Shown: positions 8,635 to 17,363, numbered from the stretch's first letter. The stretch: 39,997 nucleotides of DNA from Pseudomonadota bacterium (GCA_021777915.1 JAJYCZ010000008.1:1-39997), one strand, 5' to 3'. Program-made: numbers and translations. Notes: generated from the letters alone by a model not told the origin.

Positions 8635-9054
8635 TCAATGCGCCGGATTGGGATCGGTCAGCTGCACCGTCCAGTTCCGGGCGTCCTTGCCGGTGTCGAC
8701 TTCGAAAAAGCCGGTCCGGTCGAAGCCGCGCAGAAAACAGTTTTCGCGGCCCTCGATGCGGAATTCGCGGTCGCGCGTACACATGAAGGCCTTGCCTTTC
8801 CACTCGCCGCCGCGTTCGTCCATCGCATAGGCGTAGTAAAATTCGGCGGCGAGCGGGCCGCGCAGCAGAGTCTCGCAATGTTCGTTCTTGATGTTCCACC
8901 AGCCCTCGCTCACCCAATGCGATCCATTGGTGTAAGCGATGGCGACGCTGACGCGGGCGCTGGAATTGTTGCAGACGCGGAAATCGGCGCGCGCCGGGGC
9001 CGCGCCCAGGGCGAAGAGGGCGGCCAGCGCGCAAATTCCGATTGTCCTTGCCAT
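8635..9054 (-). CDS. DUF1036 secreted protein
   Basis: The 139-aa product has a clear signal peptide (MARTIGICALAALFALGAAP, cleavage likely after ARA near residue 23) and then the DUF1036 pattern FRVCNNSSARVSVAIAY, with GWWNIKNEHCETLL and FYYAYAMDERGGEW further on. Mature Cys residues could form disulfides in the periplasm. The family is widespread in Alphaproteobacteria without an assigned biochemical role. The gene ends 27 bases before pyk and could be co-transcribed with it, and its start faces away from the amidohydrolase gene. Confidence 0.85.
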   Translation of the reverse strand: MARTIGICALAALFALGAAPARADFRVCNNSSARVSVAIAYTNGSHWVSEGWWNIKNEHCETLLRGPLAAEFYYAYAMDERGGEWKGKAFMCTRDREFRIEGRENCFLRGFDRTGFFEVDTGKDARNWTVQLTDPNPAH

Positions 9055-9196
9055 GATCCCGTTCCGCCTCAGCCGAAAGTGGCGATTGACTCTTGAACGC
9101 CGCAGCTTGGGCCAAGGCCTTTTAACGATATTGCCCGACCGCGTCGATGCGAATTACATTACAAAGGCTGCAAAAATTCGAAATTCGTCGCCCGCC

Positions 9197-10027
9197 TTGA
9201 AAATCCTTTCCGACGTCGCCCCACCGGCCGCCGAGACGGCGTTCAGGCCCTTCGCTCTCGTCGAAGGCGCGGCGGACGCGCGCCTGATCGTCTTCGGCGA
9301 CCACGCCAGCAACGCCTTGCCGCCCGCCTGTGGCGATCTCGGCCTGTCGCGCGAATCGCTGCGCCGCCACATCGCCTATGACATCGGCGCCGAATCCGTC
9401 GTTCGCGGCCTCGCCGCCCTGACCGGGGCCCCGGCCGCGCTCGCCATGTTCTCGCGCCTGCTGATCGACCCGAATCGCGGCGAGGACGATCCCACTCTGG
9501 TCATGCGCATTTCCGACGGCGCGCTGATCCCGGGCAACGCGCGAATCGGCGCAAGGGAAATCGCCCGCCGGGTCGAGGCGTTCTGGCGGCCCTATCGCGA
9601 GGCCTGCGCCGGCCTGATCGACGCGGCGCTGGCCCGCGGCGCGGTTCCGGCCCTGATAGGAGTCCACACCTTCACCCCGCATTTCCAGGGCCGGGCGCGG
9701 CCCTGGCAGGTGGGCGTGCTCTGGGACAAGGATCCCCGCCTCGCCCTGCCGCTGATCGAGGCGCTGCGGCGCGAAAACCTCGTCGTCGGCGACAATGAGC
9801 CTTATGACGGGGCTTTGCGCGGCGACAGCATGTATGAACATTCGACCCGGCGCGGCCTGCCCGGCGCGCTGATCGAGATTCGCCAGGATCTGCTGCAAAC
9901 GCCGGAGCAATGCGCCGCCTGGGCGGCGCGGCTTGCCCGCATCCTGCCGCCGATCCTCGCCCGGCCAGAGACGCGGCGGGTCGAATTCCACGGCTCCCGA
10001 AGCGACGCCGAGCCGGCGCCCGCTTGA
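9197..10027 (+). CDS. N-formylglutamate amidohydrolase family protein
   Basis: The protein body matches the N-formylglutamate amidohydrolase (HutG-type, PF05013) family: RLIVFGDHASNALPPACGDL, HIAYDIGAESVV, LLIDPNRGEDDPTLV, and GVHTFTPHF. Such enzymes release formate from N-formyl-amino acids, but there is no hut operon here, so the substrate is open. The start is uncertain: the ORF track runs back over the divergent DUF1036 gene, and no in-frame ATG lies between 9053 and the conserved region. I choose the TTG at 9197 (276 aa, close to family length); a TTG at 9131 is the alternative. gapR follows 63 bases downstream. Confidence 0.82.
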   Translation: MKILSDVAPPAAETAFRPFALVEGAADARLIVFGDHASNALPPACGDLGLSRESLRRHIAYDIGAESVVRGLAALTGAPAALAMFSRLLIDPNRGEDDPTLVMRISDGALIPGNARIGAREIARRVEAFWRPYREACAGLIDAALARGAVPALIGVHTFTPHFQGRARPWQVGVLWDKDPRLALPLIEALRRENLVVGDNEPYDGALRGDSMYEHSTRRGLPGALIEIRQDLLQTPEQCAAWAARLARILPPILARPETRRVEFHGSRSDAEPAPA

Positions 10028-10090
10028 CGCCCGCGCCGCGCGACGCCTATTCAGGGGCTCCCTCACTCCTTAACATTCCGCGGGAACGAT

Positions 10091-10333
10091 ATGGGCGCGA
10101 ACACGCTGGACGGCGGCCATCTGAAAAGCTTCATCGAGCGCATCGAGCGGCTCGAAGAGGAGAAGAAGGCGCTCGCCGACGACATCAAGGACATTTACGC
10201 CGAGGCCAAGGGCAATGGCTATGACGTGAAAATCATGCGGAAAATCGTCTCGATCCGCAAACAGGACGCGACGAAAAGGCGGGAGGAGGAGGAAATCCTC
10301 GACCTCTATCTCTCGGCGCTCGGATCGGAGTGA
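10091..10333 (+). CDS. gapR: GapR-type chromosome-structuring protein (DUF2312)
   Basis: The 80-aa product contains the near-invariant DUF2312 stretch [20 protein letters not shown] followed by [20 protein letters not shown], with an N-terminal coiled-coil helix. In Caulobacter the family member GapR is an essential DNA clamp that binds overtwisted DNA ahead of moving polymerases and stimulates topoisomerases. The length is slightly shorter than the Caulobacter protein at its N-terminus. It is a core alphaproteobacterial marker. The neighbours upstream (amidohydrolase) and downstream (Old Yellow Enzyme) have no evident functional link. Confidence 0.95.
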   Translation: MGANTLDGGHLKSFIERIERLEEEKKALADDIKDIYAEAKGNGYDVKIMRKIVSIRKQDATKRREEEEILDLYLSALGSE

Positions 10334-10440
10334 CTTTCATTTTTGCATGAAGGGCCTTGCCGCGCCCAAGCGCGCGCGGGCCATTGCCGCGCTCGCCTCC
10401 CGCCCCTAAATCGGCTTCACCGGAAAACAAAGGAGCGCGC

Positions 10441-11556
10441 ATGCCATCCGAATCCAAGCTGTTCCAGCCCTACGACCTGGGCGGGCTTCGCCTCGCCAAC
10501 CGCATCGTCATGGCGCCGCTGACCCGCTCCCGCGCCACGGCGGGAACGGACGCTCCCAACGAGCTGGTGGCCGAATATTACCGCCAGCGCGCCAGCGCTG
10601 GGCTGATCATCAGCGAGGCCTCGCAGATTTCCCGCCAGGGGCAGGGCTATCTGCAGACGCCGGGCGTCCATACCGAGGAACAGGCGCGGGGCTGGCGCCT
10701 TGTCACCGACGCCGTGCATGAGGCCGGCGGCAAGATTTTCATCCAGCTCTGGCATGTCGGCCGCATTTCCCATGTCGATTTCCAGCCGGGCGGCGGCGCG
10801 CCGGTCGCGCCCTCCGCGATCCAAGCGAAATCGCGCGTGTTCACCACCGAGGGATTCGTCGAGACCTCGCCGCCGCGCGCGCTGAAAACCGAGGAAATTC
10901 CGGGAATCGTCGCCGATTACGTCCACGCCGCCGAGCTGGCCAAAAAGGCCGGCTTCGACGGGGTCGAAATCCACGCCGCCAACGGCTATCTGCTCGACCA
11001 GTTCCAGAAGGACGCGACCAATCATCGCAGCGATTCCTATGGCGGCTCGATCGAGAACCGCTGCCGGCTCACGCTCGAAGTCGTGGACGCGATCGCCAGG
11101 ATCTGGCCGTCGGACCGGATCGGCATCCGGCTTGCGCCGGTCAGCCCGGCCAATGACATCGCCGACAGCAATCCGCAGGCGCTTTTCGAATATCTGGTCC
11201 GTCAGCTCGACGCCCGTCAGCTCGTCTATATTCATGTGATCGAGGGTGCGACCCAGGGCGCGCGGGACTTTGCGCCTTTCGATTATTCCGCGCTGCGCAA
11301 GGCGTTTCGCGGCGCCTATCTCGCCAACAACGGCTACGGCCGGGAGATGGCGATCGAGGCGGTCGAGACCGGCGCCGCCGATCTCGTCGCCTTCGGACGG
11401 TCGTTCATCTCCAATCCCGATCTGGTCGAGCGCCTGCGCCGCGACGGCGCGCTCAACGCGCCGGACGGTCAGACTTTCTTTGGCGGCGGCGCCAAGGGCT
11501 ATACCGATTACCCGACGCTCGCCGCTTCAGCCGCGGCGCCGGTAAGGCTCCATTAA
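10441..11556 (+). CDS. nemA: Old Yellow Enzyme family NADH:flavin oxidoreductase (NemA-like)
   Basis: The start is the ATG at 10441 with AAGGAG six bases upstream, giving 371 aa; the ORF-track start adds 28 spurious residues. It is an FMN-dependent TIM-barrel ene-reductase: FQPYDLGGLRLANRIVMAPL at the N-terminus, IFIQLWHVGRISH, the active-site VEIHAANGYLLDQF (His and Asn that bind the substrate carbonyl or nitro group), NHRSDSYGGSIENRCR, and a C-terminal FGRSFISNPDLVERLR phosphate-binding segment. It probably reduces activated C=C bonds or nitro compounds with NAD(P)H. The gene symbol is by similarity; the substrate is unknown. No TetR-type repressor gene is adjacent. Confidence 0.9.
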   Translation: MPSESKLFQPYDLGGLRLANRIVMAPLTRSRATAGTDAPNELVAEYYRQRASAGLIISEASQISRQGQGYLQTPGVHTEEQARGWRLVTDAVHEAGGKIFIQLWHVGRISHVDFQPGGGAPVAPSAIQAKSRVFTTEGFVETSPPRALKTEEIPGIVADYVHAAELAKKAGFDGVEIHAANGYLLDQFQKDATNHRSDSYGGSIENRCRLTLEVVDAIARIWPSDRIGIRLAPVSPANDIADSNPQALFEYLVRQLDARQLVYIHVIEGATQGARDFAPFDYSALRKAFRGAYLANNGYGREMAIEAVETGAADLVAFGRSFISNPDLVERLRRDGALNAPDGQTFFGGGAKGYTDYPTLAASAAAPVRLH

Positions 11557-11618
11557 CCATAAGTCCATAACGCTGGCTTCATGCGCGGCGCCTCGCCGCC
11601 GCGCCGCGAGGCCAGCAC

Positions 11619-13349
11619 TTGTCCGTCGAACCGCGTCGCGAGTCCGAATTCGCTTGCGTGCGATCGCTTCGCGATCGCACGATCTTGCGCGCGCTCGCCA
11701 CATCGGGTCTGGGCGTCTTGGCCCTGGGCGTCTTGGCCCTGGGCGTCTTGGCCCTGGGCGTCTTGGCTCTGGCGGCTCCGGCCCTCGCCCAGGACGCGGG
11801 CCTGCGCGCCTCGGACGACGCCGGCCTCGCTGGCGCGGCTCCGGCGATGGCGTCCGGCGCGGACGCGCCGCCCGCGCCGGAAGGGGCGCCAGCGCCCATG
11901 ACGCGCCTGTCCGACGCCATCGATCCCGACGCCACCGCCCTGTCGCCAGAAGCCGCCGCCGCCAATTACGGCAAGCCGCGGCCCTTCAAGCCGAAGCCCA
12001 AATCCAACCGCAAAAGCCCGGCTCATCCGCTGCCGGACCTCGCGCCCTATCCGACCTCCGCCGAGGCGCGGCGCGCCCGCCGGCTGGGCCTGCGCGCCGA
12101 CGCGGTCGATCCCGCCCTTCTGGTTCCGTCTCCGATGGCCGCCTTGCCCGCGACCGTTTCCGCCAAGCCAAAGCCCAAGCTCGACCTCGATCCCTTCGCG
12201 CCTCCAGGACTGGACGCCGGGCCTTTGCGCGCCCATGCCTATTCCGAAACCGATTTTGGATATAATTCCAATCCTTTGGAGGCCTCGCCGGGAGCAAGCT
12301 TTCTGCGCGGATCGAGCTTCCTGCGGGAGGAGGTCGGTCTGTCCGCCGTCTCCGACTGGTCGAGCCACTCCTTCACCGGCGACATGCGGCTCGGCTATGA
12401 CGATTTTTTACAGCTTCCCGCCGCCAACGCCCCGGACGGCGCCGGCAAGTTTCTCGCGCGCATCGACGTCGCGCGCGACACCAAGGTCAATGTTGACGGC
12501 AATTACGGGCTTTCGACGCAGTTTCAGACCTCGCCCAACCTGTACAACAATGGCGCCTCGACCCAGCTCGCCTCGCGGCCGCTCATCGCGACCTATGGCG
12601 GCGGCCTGGGGCTGAGCCAGGATTTCAACCGGCTCGAACTGACCCTGCGCGGCGCCTATGAGCGCACTTACTGGGCCGACGCTCATTTCGCCGACGGCTC
12701 GACGCAAGCTCTGTCGCAGGATTCCTACGATGATTATGGCGCGACCCTCAAGGCGGCCTATGCGCTGACGCCCGAGGTCCAGCCCTTCCTCGCCGGCGGC
12801 GTGGACCAGCGCATTCACGACGCGACCGTGGCCACCGATGGCTATGAACGCAATTCGGTTGGCGCCTCGATCGTCGGCGGCTCGACTTTCCTGTTCAGCC
12901 AGTTGCTGACCGGCTCGGCCTCGGCCGGCTATGAAGACCGCCATTACCAGGACCCGCGCCTCACCGATCTGCGCGGCCCGATCTACGACCTTTCGCTGAT
13001 CTGGACGCCGACGCCGCTGACCAAGGTGACTTTGCGCGGCCAGGGTTCGATGGACGAAGCCCTCCTCTACAACGCCTCGGGCGTACTGAACCGCAGCTTC
13101 AGCCTTGAGGTCGCCCACGCCCTGCGGCGCGATCTCACGGTGACGGGGACCGCCGGGGTGCTCTATTCAACTTATCCTGGCAACCCGCTGGTCCAAACCT
13201 ACTACACCGCCGGACTGAAGGCGGAATATCATCTCACCCGCCACATCGTGGCCACGGCCGCCTATGCGCTCCAGAAGATGGCCGCCAATCAGACCGGGTC
13301 GGATTTCACCGCCAATATCATGACCGTCGGCCTGAAGCTCCAGGAATAG
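11619..13349 (+). CDS. Outer-membrane beta-barrel protein (BBP2-like)
   Basis: The 576-aa ORF starts at a TTG (11619); an in-frame GTG at 11658 would give a more compact signal peptide (MRSLRDRTILRALATSG) and may be the true start. The hydrophobic core is built from a repeated GVLAL pentapeptide and ends in a cleavage-like APALAQ. A Pro/Ala-rich periplasmic stretch of about 170 residues follows. The rest has alternating aromatic/polar beta strands, for example YSETDFGYNSNPLEASPGAS and, at the C-terminus, TAAYALQKMAANQTGSDFTA. This resembles the putative beta-barrel porin 2 family; cargo or role is unknown. It converges with galU, with four bases between the stops. Confidence 0.8.
   Translation: MSVEPRRESEFACVRSLRDRTILRALATSGLGVLALGVLALGVLALGVLALAAPALAQDAGLRASDDAGLAGAAPAMASGADAPPAPEGAPAPMTRLSDAIDPDATALSPEAAAANYGKPRPFKPKPKSNRKSPAHPLPDLAPYPTSAEARRARRLGLRADAVDPALLVPSPMAALPATVSAKPKPKLDLDPFAPPGLDAGPLRAHAYSETDFGYNSNPLEASPGASFLRGSSFLREEVGLSAVSDWSSHSFTGDMRLGYDDFLQLPAANAPDGAGKFLARIDVARDTKVNVDGNYGLSTQFQTSPNLYNNGASTQLASRPLIATYGGGLGLSQDFNRLELTLRGAYERTYWADAHFADGSTQALSQDSYDDYGATLKAAYALTPEVQPFLAGGVDQRIHDATVATDGYERNSVGASIVGGSTFLFSQLLTGSASAGYEDRHYQDPRLTDLRGPIYDLSLIWTPTPLTKVTLRGQGSMDEALLYNASGVLNRSFSLEVAHALRRDLTVTGTAGVLYSTYPGNPLVQTYYTAGLKAEYHLTRHIVATAAYALQKMAANQTGSDFTANIMTVGLKLQE
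11657..11681. other. Perfect 11-bp stem hairpin at the alternative GTG start
   Basis: CGTGCGATCGC (11657-11667) and GCGATCGCACG (11671-11681) pair perfectly around a TTC loop. The stem contains the alternative GTG start codon at 11658 and two GCGATCGC octamers. It lies within the translated 5' region of the beta-barrel gene. In mRNA it would be a very stable hairpin able to affect initiation. Confidence 0.7.
11711..11770 (+). repeat. Four 15-bp tandem repeats inside a signal peptide
   Basis: The unit GGGCGTCTTGGCCCT occurs four times head to tail (11711-11725, 11726-11740, 11741-11755 and 11756-11770); only the last differs, at one base (C to T). Because 15 is a multiple of three, each unit encodes Gly-Val-Leu-Ala-Leu, so copy-number change lengthens or shortens the signal peptide's hydrophobic core without a frameshift. 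Near-identity of the units suggests recent expansion. Confidence 0.9.
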
Positions 13350-13353
13350 GAGC

Positions 13354-14244
13354 TCACAGACTGCCGACGATCCGCTTCAGTTCGGCGCGGAATCCCGGCT
13401 CGATGTCGGGCCGCGCCAGAGCGAAGGCGACATTGGCGGCGAGAAAGCCGATTTTCGAGCCGGTGTCATAGGTCTTGCCGTCGAAATGCCGGGCGAAGAA
13501 TCTCTGCGTCGTCTTCAGTTCGCGCATGGAATCGGTCAGCTGGATTTCGCCGCCGGCGCCCTTCTCGCCCTTGCGCAGGAAGTCGAAGATCTCCGGCTGG
13601 AGGATATAGCGGCCGGAGATGATGTAATTCGATGGCGCGGTTCCCTTGGCCGGTTTTTCCACCATGCCCATGATCTCGAAGGAGGGGCCGAATTCGCGGC
13701 CCTTGGCGACCACGCCATATTGCGAGGTCTCCTCCATCGCCACTTCCTCGACGGCGATGACATTGCCGCCGAGCTCCTCATAGGTGTCGATGCACTGGCG
13801 CAGGCAGCGCTTTCCGTCCGAGCCCGGCAAGGTGATCATGTCGGGAAGCACGACGGCGAAGGGCTCGTCGTCGATGACTTCGCGCGCGCACCAGATGGCG
13901 TGGCCGAGGCCGAGCGGCTCCTGCTGGCGGGTGAAGCTGGTCGCCCCGGCGGCGGGAAGCGAGCTTTGCAGCTCCTCCAGCTCCTTCAGCTTGCCCCGGC
14001 GGCGCAGCGTTTCCTCAAGCTCGTAGGCGACGTCGAAATGATCTTCGATCACCGCCTTGTTGCGCCCGGTGACGAAAATGAAATGTTCGATGCCGGCTTC
14101 GCGCGCCTCTTCGACGCAATGCTGCAGCACCGGGCGATCGACCACGGTCAGCATTTCCTTGGGCACGGTTTTCGTGGCCGGAAGCACACGGGTGCCGAGG
14201 CCGGCGACAGGGAAAACGGCTTTGCGAACGGGCTTCTTGGCCAT
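13354..14244 (-). CDS. galU: UTP--glucose-1-phosphate uridylyltransferase
   Basis: GalU makes UDP-glucose for polysaccharide synthesis. From the ATG at 14244 the product is 296 aa, starting [20 protein letters not shown]; the ORF-track start adds 19 upstream residues. Diagnostic features are the nucleotide-binding [18 protein letters not shown], the [15 protein letters not shown] segment, [21 protein letters not shown], and the C-terminal [20 protein letters not shown]. galE diverges across a 200-bp intergenic region, so supply and interconversion of UDP-glucose and UDP-galactose are encoded side by side. Start-proximal promoters for both should lie in 14245-14444; I see only weak candidates. 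Confidence 0.97.
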   Translation of the reverse strand: MAKKPVRKAVFPVAGLGTRVLPATKTVPKEMLTVVDRPVLQHCVEEAREAGIEHFIFVTGRNKAVIEDHFDVAYELEETLRRRGKLKELEELQSSLPAAGATSFTRQQEPLGLGHAIWCAREVIDDEPFAVVLPDMITLPGSDGKRCLRQCIDTYEELGGNVIAVEEVAMEETSQYGVVAKGREFGPSFEIMGMVEKPAKGTAPSNYIISGRYILQPEIFDFLRKGEKGAGGEIQLTDSMRELKTTQRFFARHFDGKTYDTGSKIGFLAANVAFALARPDIEPGFRAELKRIVGSL

Positions 14245-14444
14245 GGAATATCCGTCTTGGACGATGTGCGACTGGGTGAACGGGACGGCGCCTTTTAGCA
14301 CCTGCGAAATGCTTGCGCCAAGACCCGTTAAAATTCGCTCGTCAAAATCCGCCCTTTCGACTTTCGCCGCTTCGCCTCAAGCTTTTTATGGTTTACAAGG
14401 CGCCGCGCCCGCAAGGGCGGCGAATCGACAAGGGCTGAAGAGAC

Positions 14445-15443
14445 ATGACCGTTCTCGTGACAGGCGGCGCCGGCTATATCGGCTCCCACATGGCCTATGA
14501 GCTGACCGACGCCGGCGAGGACGTGGTCGTGCTCGACAATCTCTCGACCGGACGGCGCGCCTCCGTGCCGCCGCAAGCGGAACTGGTGGTGGGAGATTTC
14601 GGCGACGAGGCTTTGGTCGGGGACTTGCTGAAAAGCCGGAACATCGACTCGATCATCCATTTCGCCGCGAAAATCGTGGTGCCGGAATCGGTCTCCGATC
14701 CCCTGGGCTATTACCGGAACAACACCGCCTCGGCCCGCAGCCTGCTCGCCAACGCCGTCGAGGCCGGGGTGAAGAATTTCATCTTTTCCTCCACGGCGGC
14801 TGTCTATGGCGAGCCCGAACGCAATCCGGTCACCGAGGACGAGACGCTGAAACCCGTCTCGCCCTACGGCCGTTCAAAACTGATGGTCGAATGGATGCTG
14901 GAGGATGTCGCCCACGCCCATGGCCTGCGCTATGTCGCCCTGCGCTATTTCAATGTCGCCGGCGCCGATCCGAAGGGCCGCACCGGCCAGTCCACCCCCA
15001 ACGCCACCCATCTGATCAAGGTCGCGGTCCAGGCGGCGCTCGGCCTGCGCCCCGGCATGGAAGTGTTCGGAACCGATTACCCGACGCCCGACGGCTCCTG
15101 CCTGCGCGACTACATCCAGGTCACCGACCTGGTGCGCGCCCATAGCGACGCCCTGCGCCATCTGCGGGCGGGGGGCGAGAATCTCAAGTGCAATTGCGGC
15201 TACAAGCGCGGCTATTCGGTGCTGGAAGTGGTCGAGACGGTGAAAAAAGTCTCGGGCGTCGATTTCCCGGTCAAAATCTCGGGCCGCCGCCCCGGCGACC
15301 CGGCGGCCATCGTCGCCGCCAACGAGCGCATCCGCGAAAAACTGGGCTGGACCCCGATCCACGACGATCTGGAAGAGATCGTGCGGCAGGCGCTTCGCTG
15401 GGAGAAGAAGCTGGCGGAAGAAAAGGCGGAAGCCGAAGCCTAG
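14445..15443 (+). CDS. galE: UDP-glucose 4-epimerase
   Basis: GalE interconverts UDP-glucose and UDP-galactose through a bound NAD+. The 332-aa extended short-chain dehydrogenase fold is complete: VTGGAGYIGSHMAYEL (Rossmann motif, residues 5-20), SSTAAVYG near residue 115, and the catalytic pair in SPYGRSK (Tyr141, Lys145), followed by LRYFNVAGADPKGRTGQSTP and SCLRDYIQVTDLVRAH, which are characteristic of GalE. The C-terminus is Lys/Glu-rich. It diverges from galU, its pathway partner. Confidence 0.95.
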   Translation: MTVLVTGGAGYIGSHMAYELTDAGEDVVVLDNLSTGRRASVPPQAELVVGDFGDEALVGDLLKSRNIDSIIHFAAKIVVPESVSDPLGYYRNNTASARSLLANAVEAGVKNFIFSSTAAVYGEPERNPVTEDETLKPVSPYGRSKLMVEWMLEDVAHAHGLRYVALRYFNVAGADPKGRTGQSTPNATHLIKVAVQAALGLRPGMEVFGTDYPTPDGSCLRDYIQVTDLVRAHSDALRHLRAGGENLKCNCGYKRGYSVLEVVETVKKVSGVDFPVKISGRRPGDPAAIVAANERIREKLGWTPIHDDLEEIVRQALRWEKKLAEEKAEAEA

Positions 15444-15738
15444 CGGTCGAAATCTGACGTTTGTTTCGCGTTCGCGAATGACCGCGAATGGCGGAGAGCG
15501 GACCGCCGCCGATGTCGCCGGCAGGGTCCCTGCCGGGCGGGGAGCGGACCTACTGGGGTTGCGCTGGGAAGGACCGGAGTTCGCGCGATAGCCGTCATTC
15601 CGTTGCGAGCAACGAAAACGCCCTGACCGCCCACAACCACCATCGGTGGGACGGGTGCAGTCGACACAAACCGGACGCACAGGCTCTCTCAGGACTGCAC
15701 GGCGTCCAGCATCCTGTTGAGGCAGTGCGCGGCTCCCT
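15444..15738. other. Gene-free stretch after galE with a hairpin and repeat-like remnant
   Basis: No ORF here has protein-like composition or a ribosome binding site. A palindrome CCGGCAGGG-T-CCCTGCCGG lies at 15518-15536, without a T-tract, about 75 bases after galE. The beginning (GCGAATGGCGGAGAGCGGACC) resembles degenerate intergenic sequence often mis-annotated as short ORFs in Rhizobiales; that is recollection. Confidence 0.4.
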
Positions 15739-16263
15739 TCAACCACGCGGTTTCAGCAGCCACCAAATCCAGCCGGCGAAGGTGACGACCAGAAACGGAT
15801 AGCCGAGCGTCGGCAGGGGGGCGGAAGTCGGCAGCAACGGCTCGCCCCAAGCGATCAGGCCGGCCGTGAGCGCGAACAGAACAGCCGCGACCGCGCCAGT
15901 CAGACGCGTCCACATTGAGAATGTCGAAGGGATGCTCGTCATCAGAAGCGACGCCGACCACAGAGCCACGCCGCCGCCGAATGACGGAACGCTGTCTCTC
16001 AGGCCGGCCGCGTTACCCGCCAATAGCAGGCTCTCCCCGGCGACGAACACAAGGAAGCCCGCCGCGACACAATCGCGCCCTTGCCGTCCGAACCTGACCG
16101 TCAGAAGCGCGGTCGCGACCACGAGCGCCACGCCGTCGATTGCCCAAAGCGTCTGCCGAACCGCGTCTTGAGCCACAAACGTGCCGGCTACGCCGAACAA
16201 TCCCCCGATCGCAAGACCGATTGCCGCAATCACGTCGAGGGGCGATCGCACACCTTCAGCCAT
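15739..16263 (-). CDS. Conserved hypothetical membrane protein
   Basis: From the ATG at 16263 (GGAAGG Shine-Dalgarno directly upstream) the product is 174 aa with about five or six hydrophobic segments, for example IAAIGLAIGGLFGVAGTFVA, GVALVVATALLTVRF, AAGFLVFVAGESLLLAGNAA, LTGAVAAVLFALTAGLIAW and YPFLVVTFAGWIWWLL. Short charged loops such as RFGRQGRDC separate them. It looks like a small integral membrane protein of a type I have seen as hypothetical in Rhizobiales; no function is known to me. It is isolated, with gene-poor DNA on both sides. Confidence 0.7.
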   Translation of the reverse strand: MAEGVRSPLDVIAAIGLAIGGLFGVAGTFVAQDAVRQTLWAIDGVALVVATALLTVRFGRQGRDCVAAGFLVFVAGESLLLAGNAAGLRDSVPSFGGGVALWSASLLMTSIPSTFSMWTRLTGAVAAVLFALTAGLIAWGEPLLPTSAPLPTLGYPFLVVTFAGWIWWLLKPRG

Positions 16264-16776
16264 GCTTTCCTTCCCGGAACTGTTTCGCTGTAAACCGATT
16301 GTAGCCGACAACGCCAGCAGAACGGATGGCCGCAAGCTTCCGCGTCTCGCTCAAGACAACACCCTCACGCCTCTCAAGACCGGATCGCTTATGCGTCTGG
16401 AACGGGAATAAGAGCATCGGAGCGGCGCGAAATCAACAGGGTGCTGTTCAGCCCAGGAAGGTCCGATTGTGGCGCAATCGACGCCTTCAGCCGAAGGCAG
16501 CTTTCTTGCGCTTCCCGACCATTCATAGGGACGATCTTGAAGCGCAGCAATGGGTCGACATGAAGCGCCAGCATGCGACGCCGGGAAGGTCTCTTCAGAG
16601 CCGAACACGGCCGTTGTTAGAAGCGCCGTTGACGGTCGCCAAGCGCCCGAGCCTCATCGCCGGCTATCGTTCTCGCGGGTGGAAAGCCCGACGGGCGCGG
16701 CCAAAGCTCCGCCTCTCTTCGAACGCGACGCGCGTTCGGCGGCGAGCATCCTTGCCCGGTTTTCGCGCCTGACCGA
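16264..16776. other. Gene-poor 0.5-kb stretch, nothing supported
   Basis: Several ORFs of 60-150 codons overlap here on both strands, but none has a convincing Shine-Dalgarno, recognisable family motif or coherent protein composition. The sequence may be degraded coding DNA or repeat remnants. I see no tRNA, clear terminator or insertion sequence end. Confidence 0.4.
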
Positions 16777-16923
16777 TCAGGCCTTTTTCGCGAATGGCGA
16801 GGCGGTTGGGCCGCCCTTGCCTTGCGCGTTCTGATAGGCCGTGCCGGCGGCTTTTTTGGGCGTGTTCTTGTCCGCCTTCGGTTTCTTCGCCTCTTTGTTG
16901 CCCCTGATCTGACCTTTGGCCAT
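16777..16923 (-). CDS. 48-aa basic Lys-rich conserved small protein
   Basis: The ATG at 16923, with GGGAGG six bases upstream, gives a 48-aa protein starting MAKGQIRGNKEAKKPKADKN and ending SPFAKKA; the ORF-track start adds 15 residues. From memory the MAKGQxRxNKExKKPK opening recurs in small Proteobacterial proteins of unknown function. It is strongly basic and probably disordered, so nucleic-acid or ribosome association is a guess. It lies 41 bases downstream of the GcrA-like gene on the same strand and may be co-transcribed with it. Confidence 0.75.
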   Translation of the reverse strand: MAKGQIRGNKEAKKPKADKNTPKKAAGTAYQNAQGKGGPTASPFAKKA

Positions 16924-16964
16924 GATGTCCTCCCACGGTGAAAGCGAAAAAGCGTCCTGTCGAA

Positions 16965-17363
16965 TCATTTGGCGGGCAGGGGCCGCGCGGCGTCGAACTG
17001 GAGGTCAGGCTTGGCGCGGGGGGCCTTGTCGGGCCGGCGGGCTGGCGAACCCTCGGCGACCCGGATCGCCCTGGCGGCTTTGGCCGGCGCAAAGGCCATC
17101 TTTTTGTGGGCGGCGCAATAGCTGTCTCCCAGCAGGCGCCGGCAGCCGCAAAAGCGGAAGGCCTCAAAATGCTGGGGATCGCCGATCGGCCAGCGGCACA
17201 TGTCGCCCCGCAGTTCCGCGAGGCGGACCGGCCGGCAGCCGGGCAGCGTCGTCCATTTCGTGCTGACCGCCTGTGCGCCGATGAATTTCGAAGCCGCGTC
17301 CTGGCGCTGCGCCAGGACGTTCTTGAAACTGGACTGTTCCGGCGAATTGCCGATTTTGTGCAT
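16965..17363 (-). CDS. GcrA-family C-terminal domain protein lacking the HTH
   Basis: The segment MCRWPIGDPQHFEAFRFCGC, continuing to RLLGDSYCAAHKKMAFAP, matches the conserved C-terminal block of GcrA, the cell-cycle regulator that in Caulobacter contacts sigma-70 through this part and binds methylated DNA with an N-terminal helix-turn-helix. I see no WTDERVE-type helix-turn-helix upstream in any frame. I start at the ATG at 17363 (132 aa); an ATG at 17441 is an alternative. The four Cys/His positions could bind zinc. The tail is basic and Pro-rich. It may be a paralogue that keeps only the polymerase-contact domain; the canonical gcrA presumably lies elsewhere. It is followed by the 48-aa basic protein gene. 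Confidence 0.7.
   Translation of the reverse strand: MHKIGNSPEQSSFKNVLAQRQDAASKFIGAQAVSTKWTTLPGCRPVRLAELRGDMCRWPIGDPQHFEAFRFCGCRRLLGDSYCAAHKKMAFAPAKAARAIRVAEGSPARRPDKAPRAKPDLQFDAARPLPAK

Noticed and set aside
7288-9096. 602-codon plus-strand ORF opposite pyk
   Set aside because: A GC-rich shadow of pyruvate kinase and DUF1036, rich in His, Arg and Asp with no fold-like pattern.
16326-16772. 148-codon plus-strand ORF after the membrane protein
   Set aside because: Basic, low-complexity translation with no start signal; also overlaps other equally poor ORFs.
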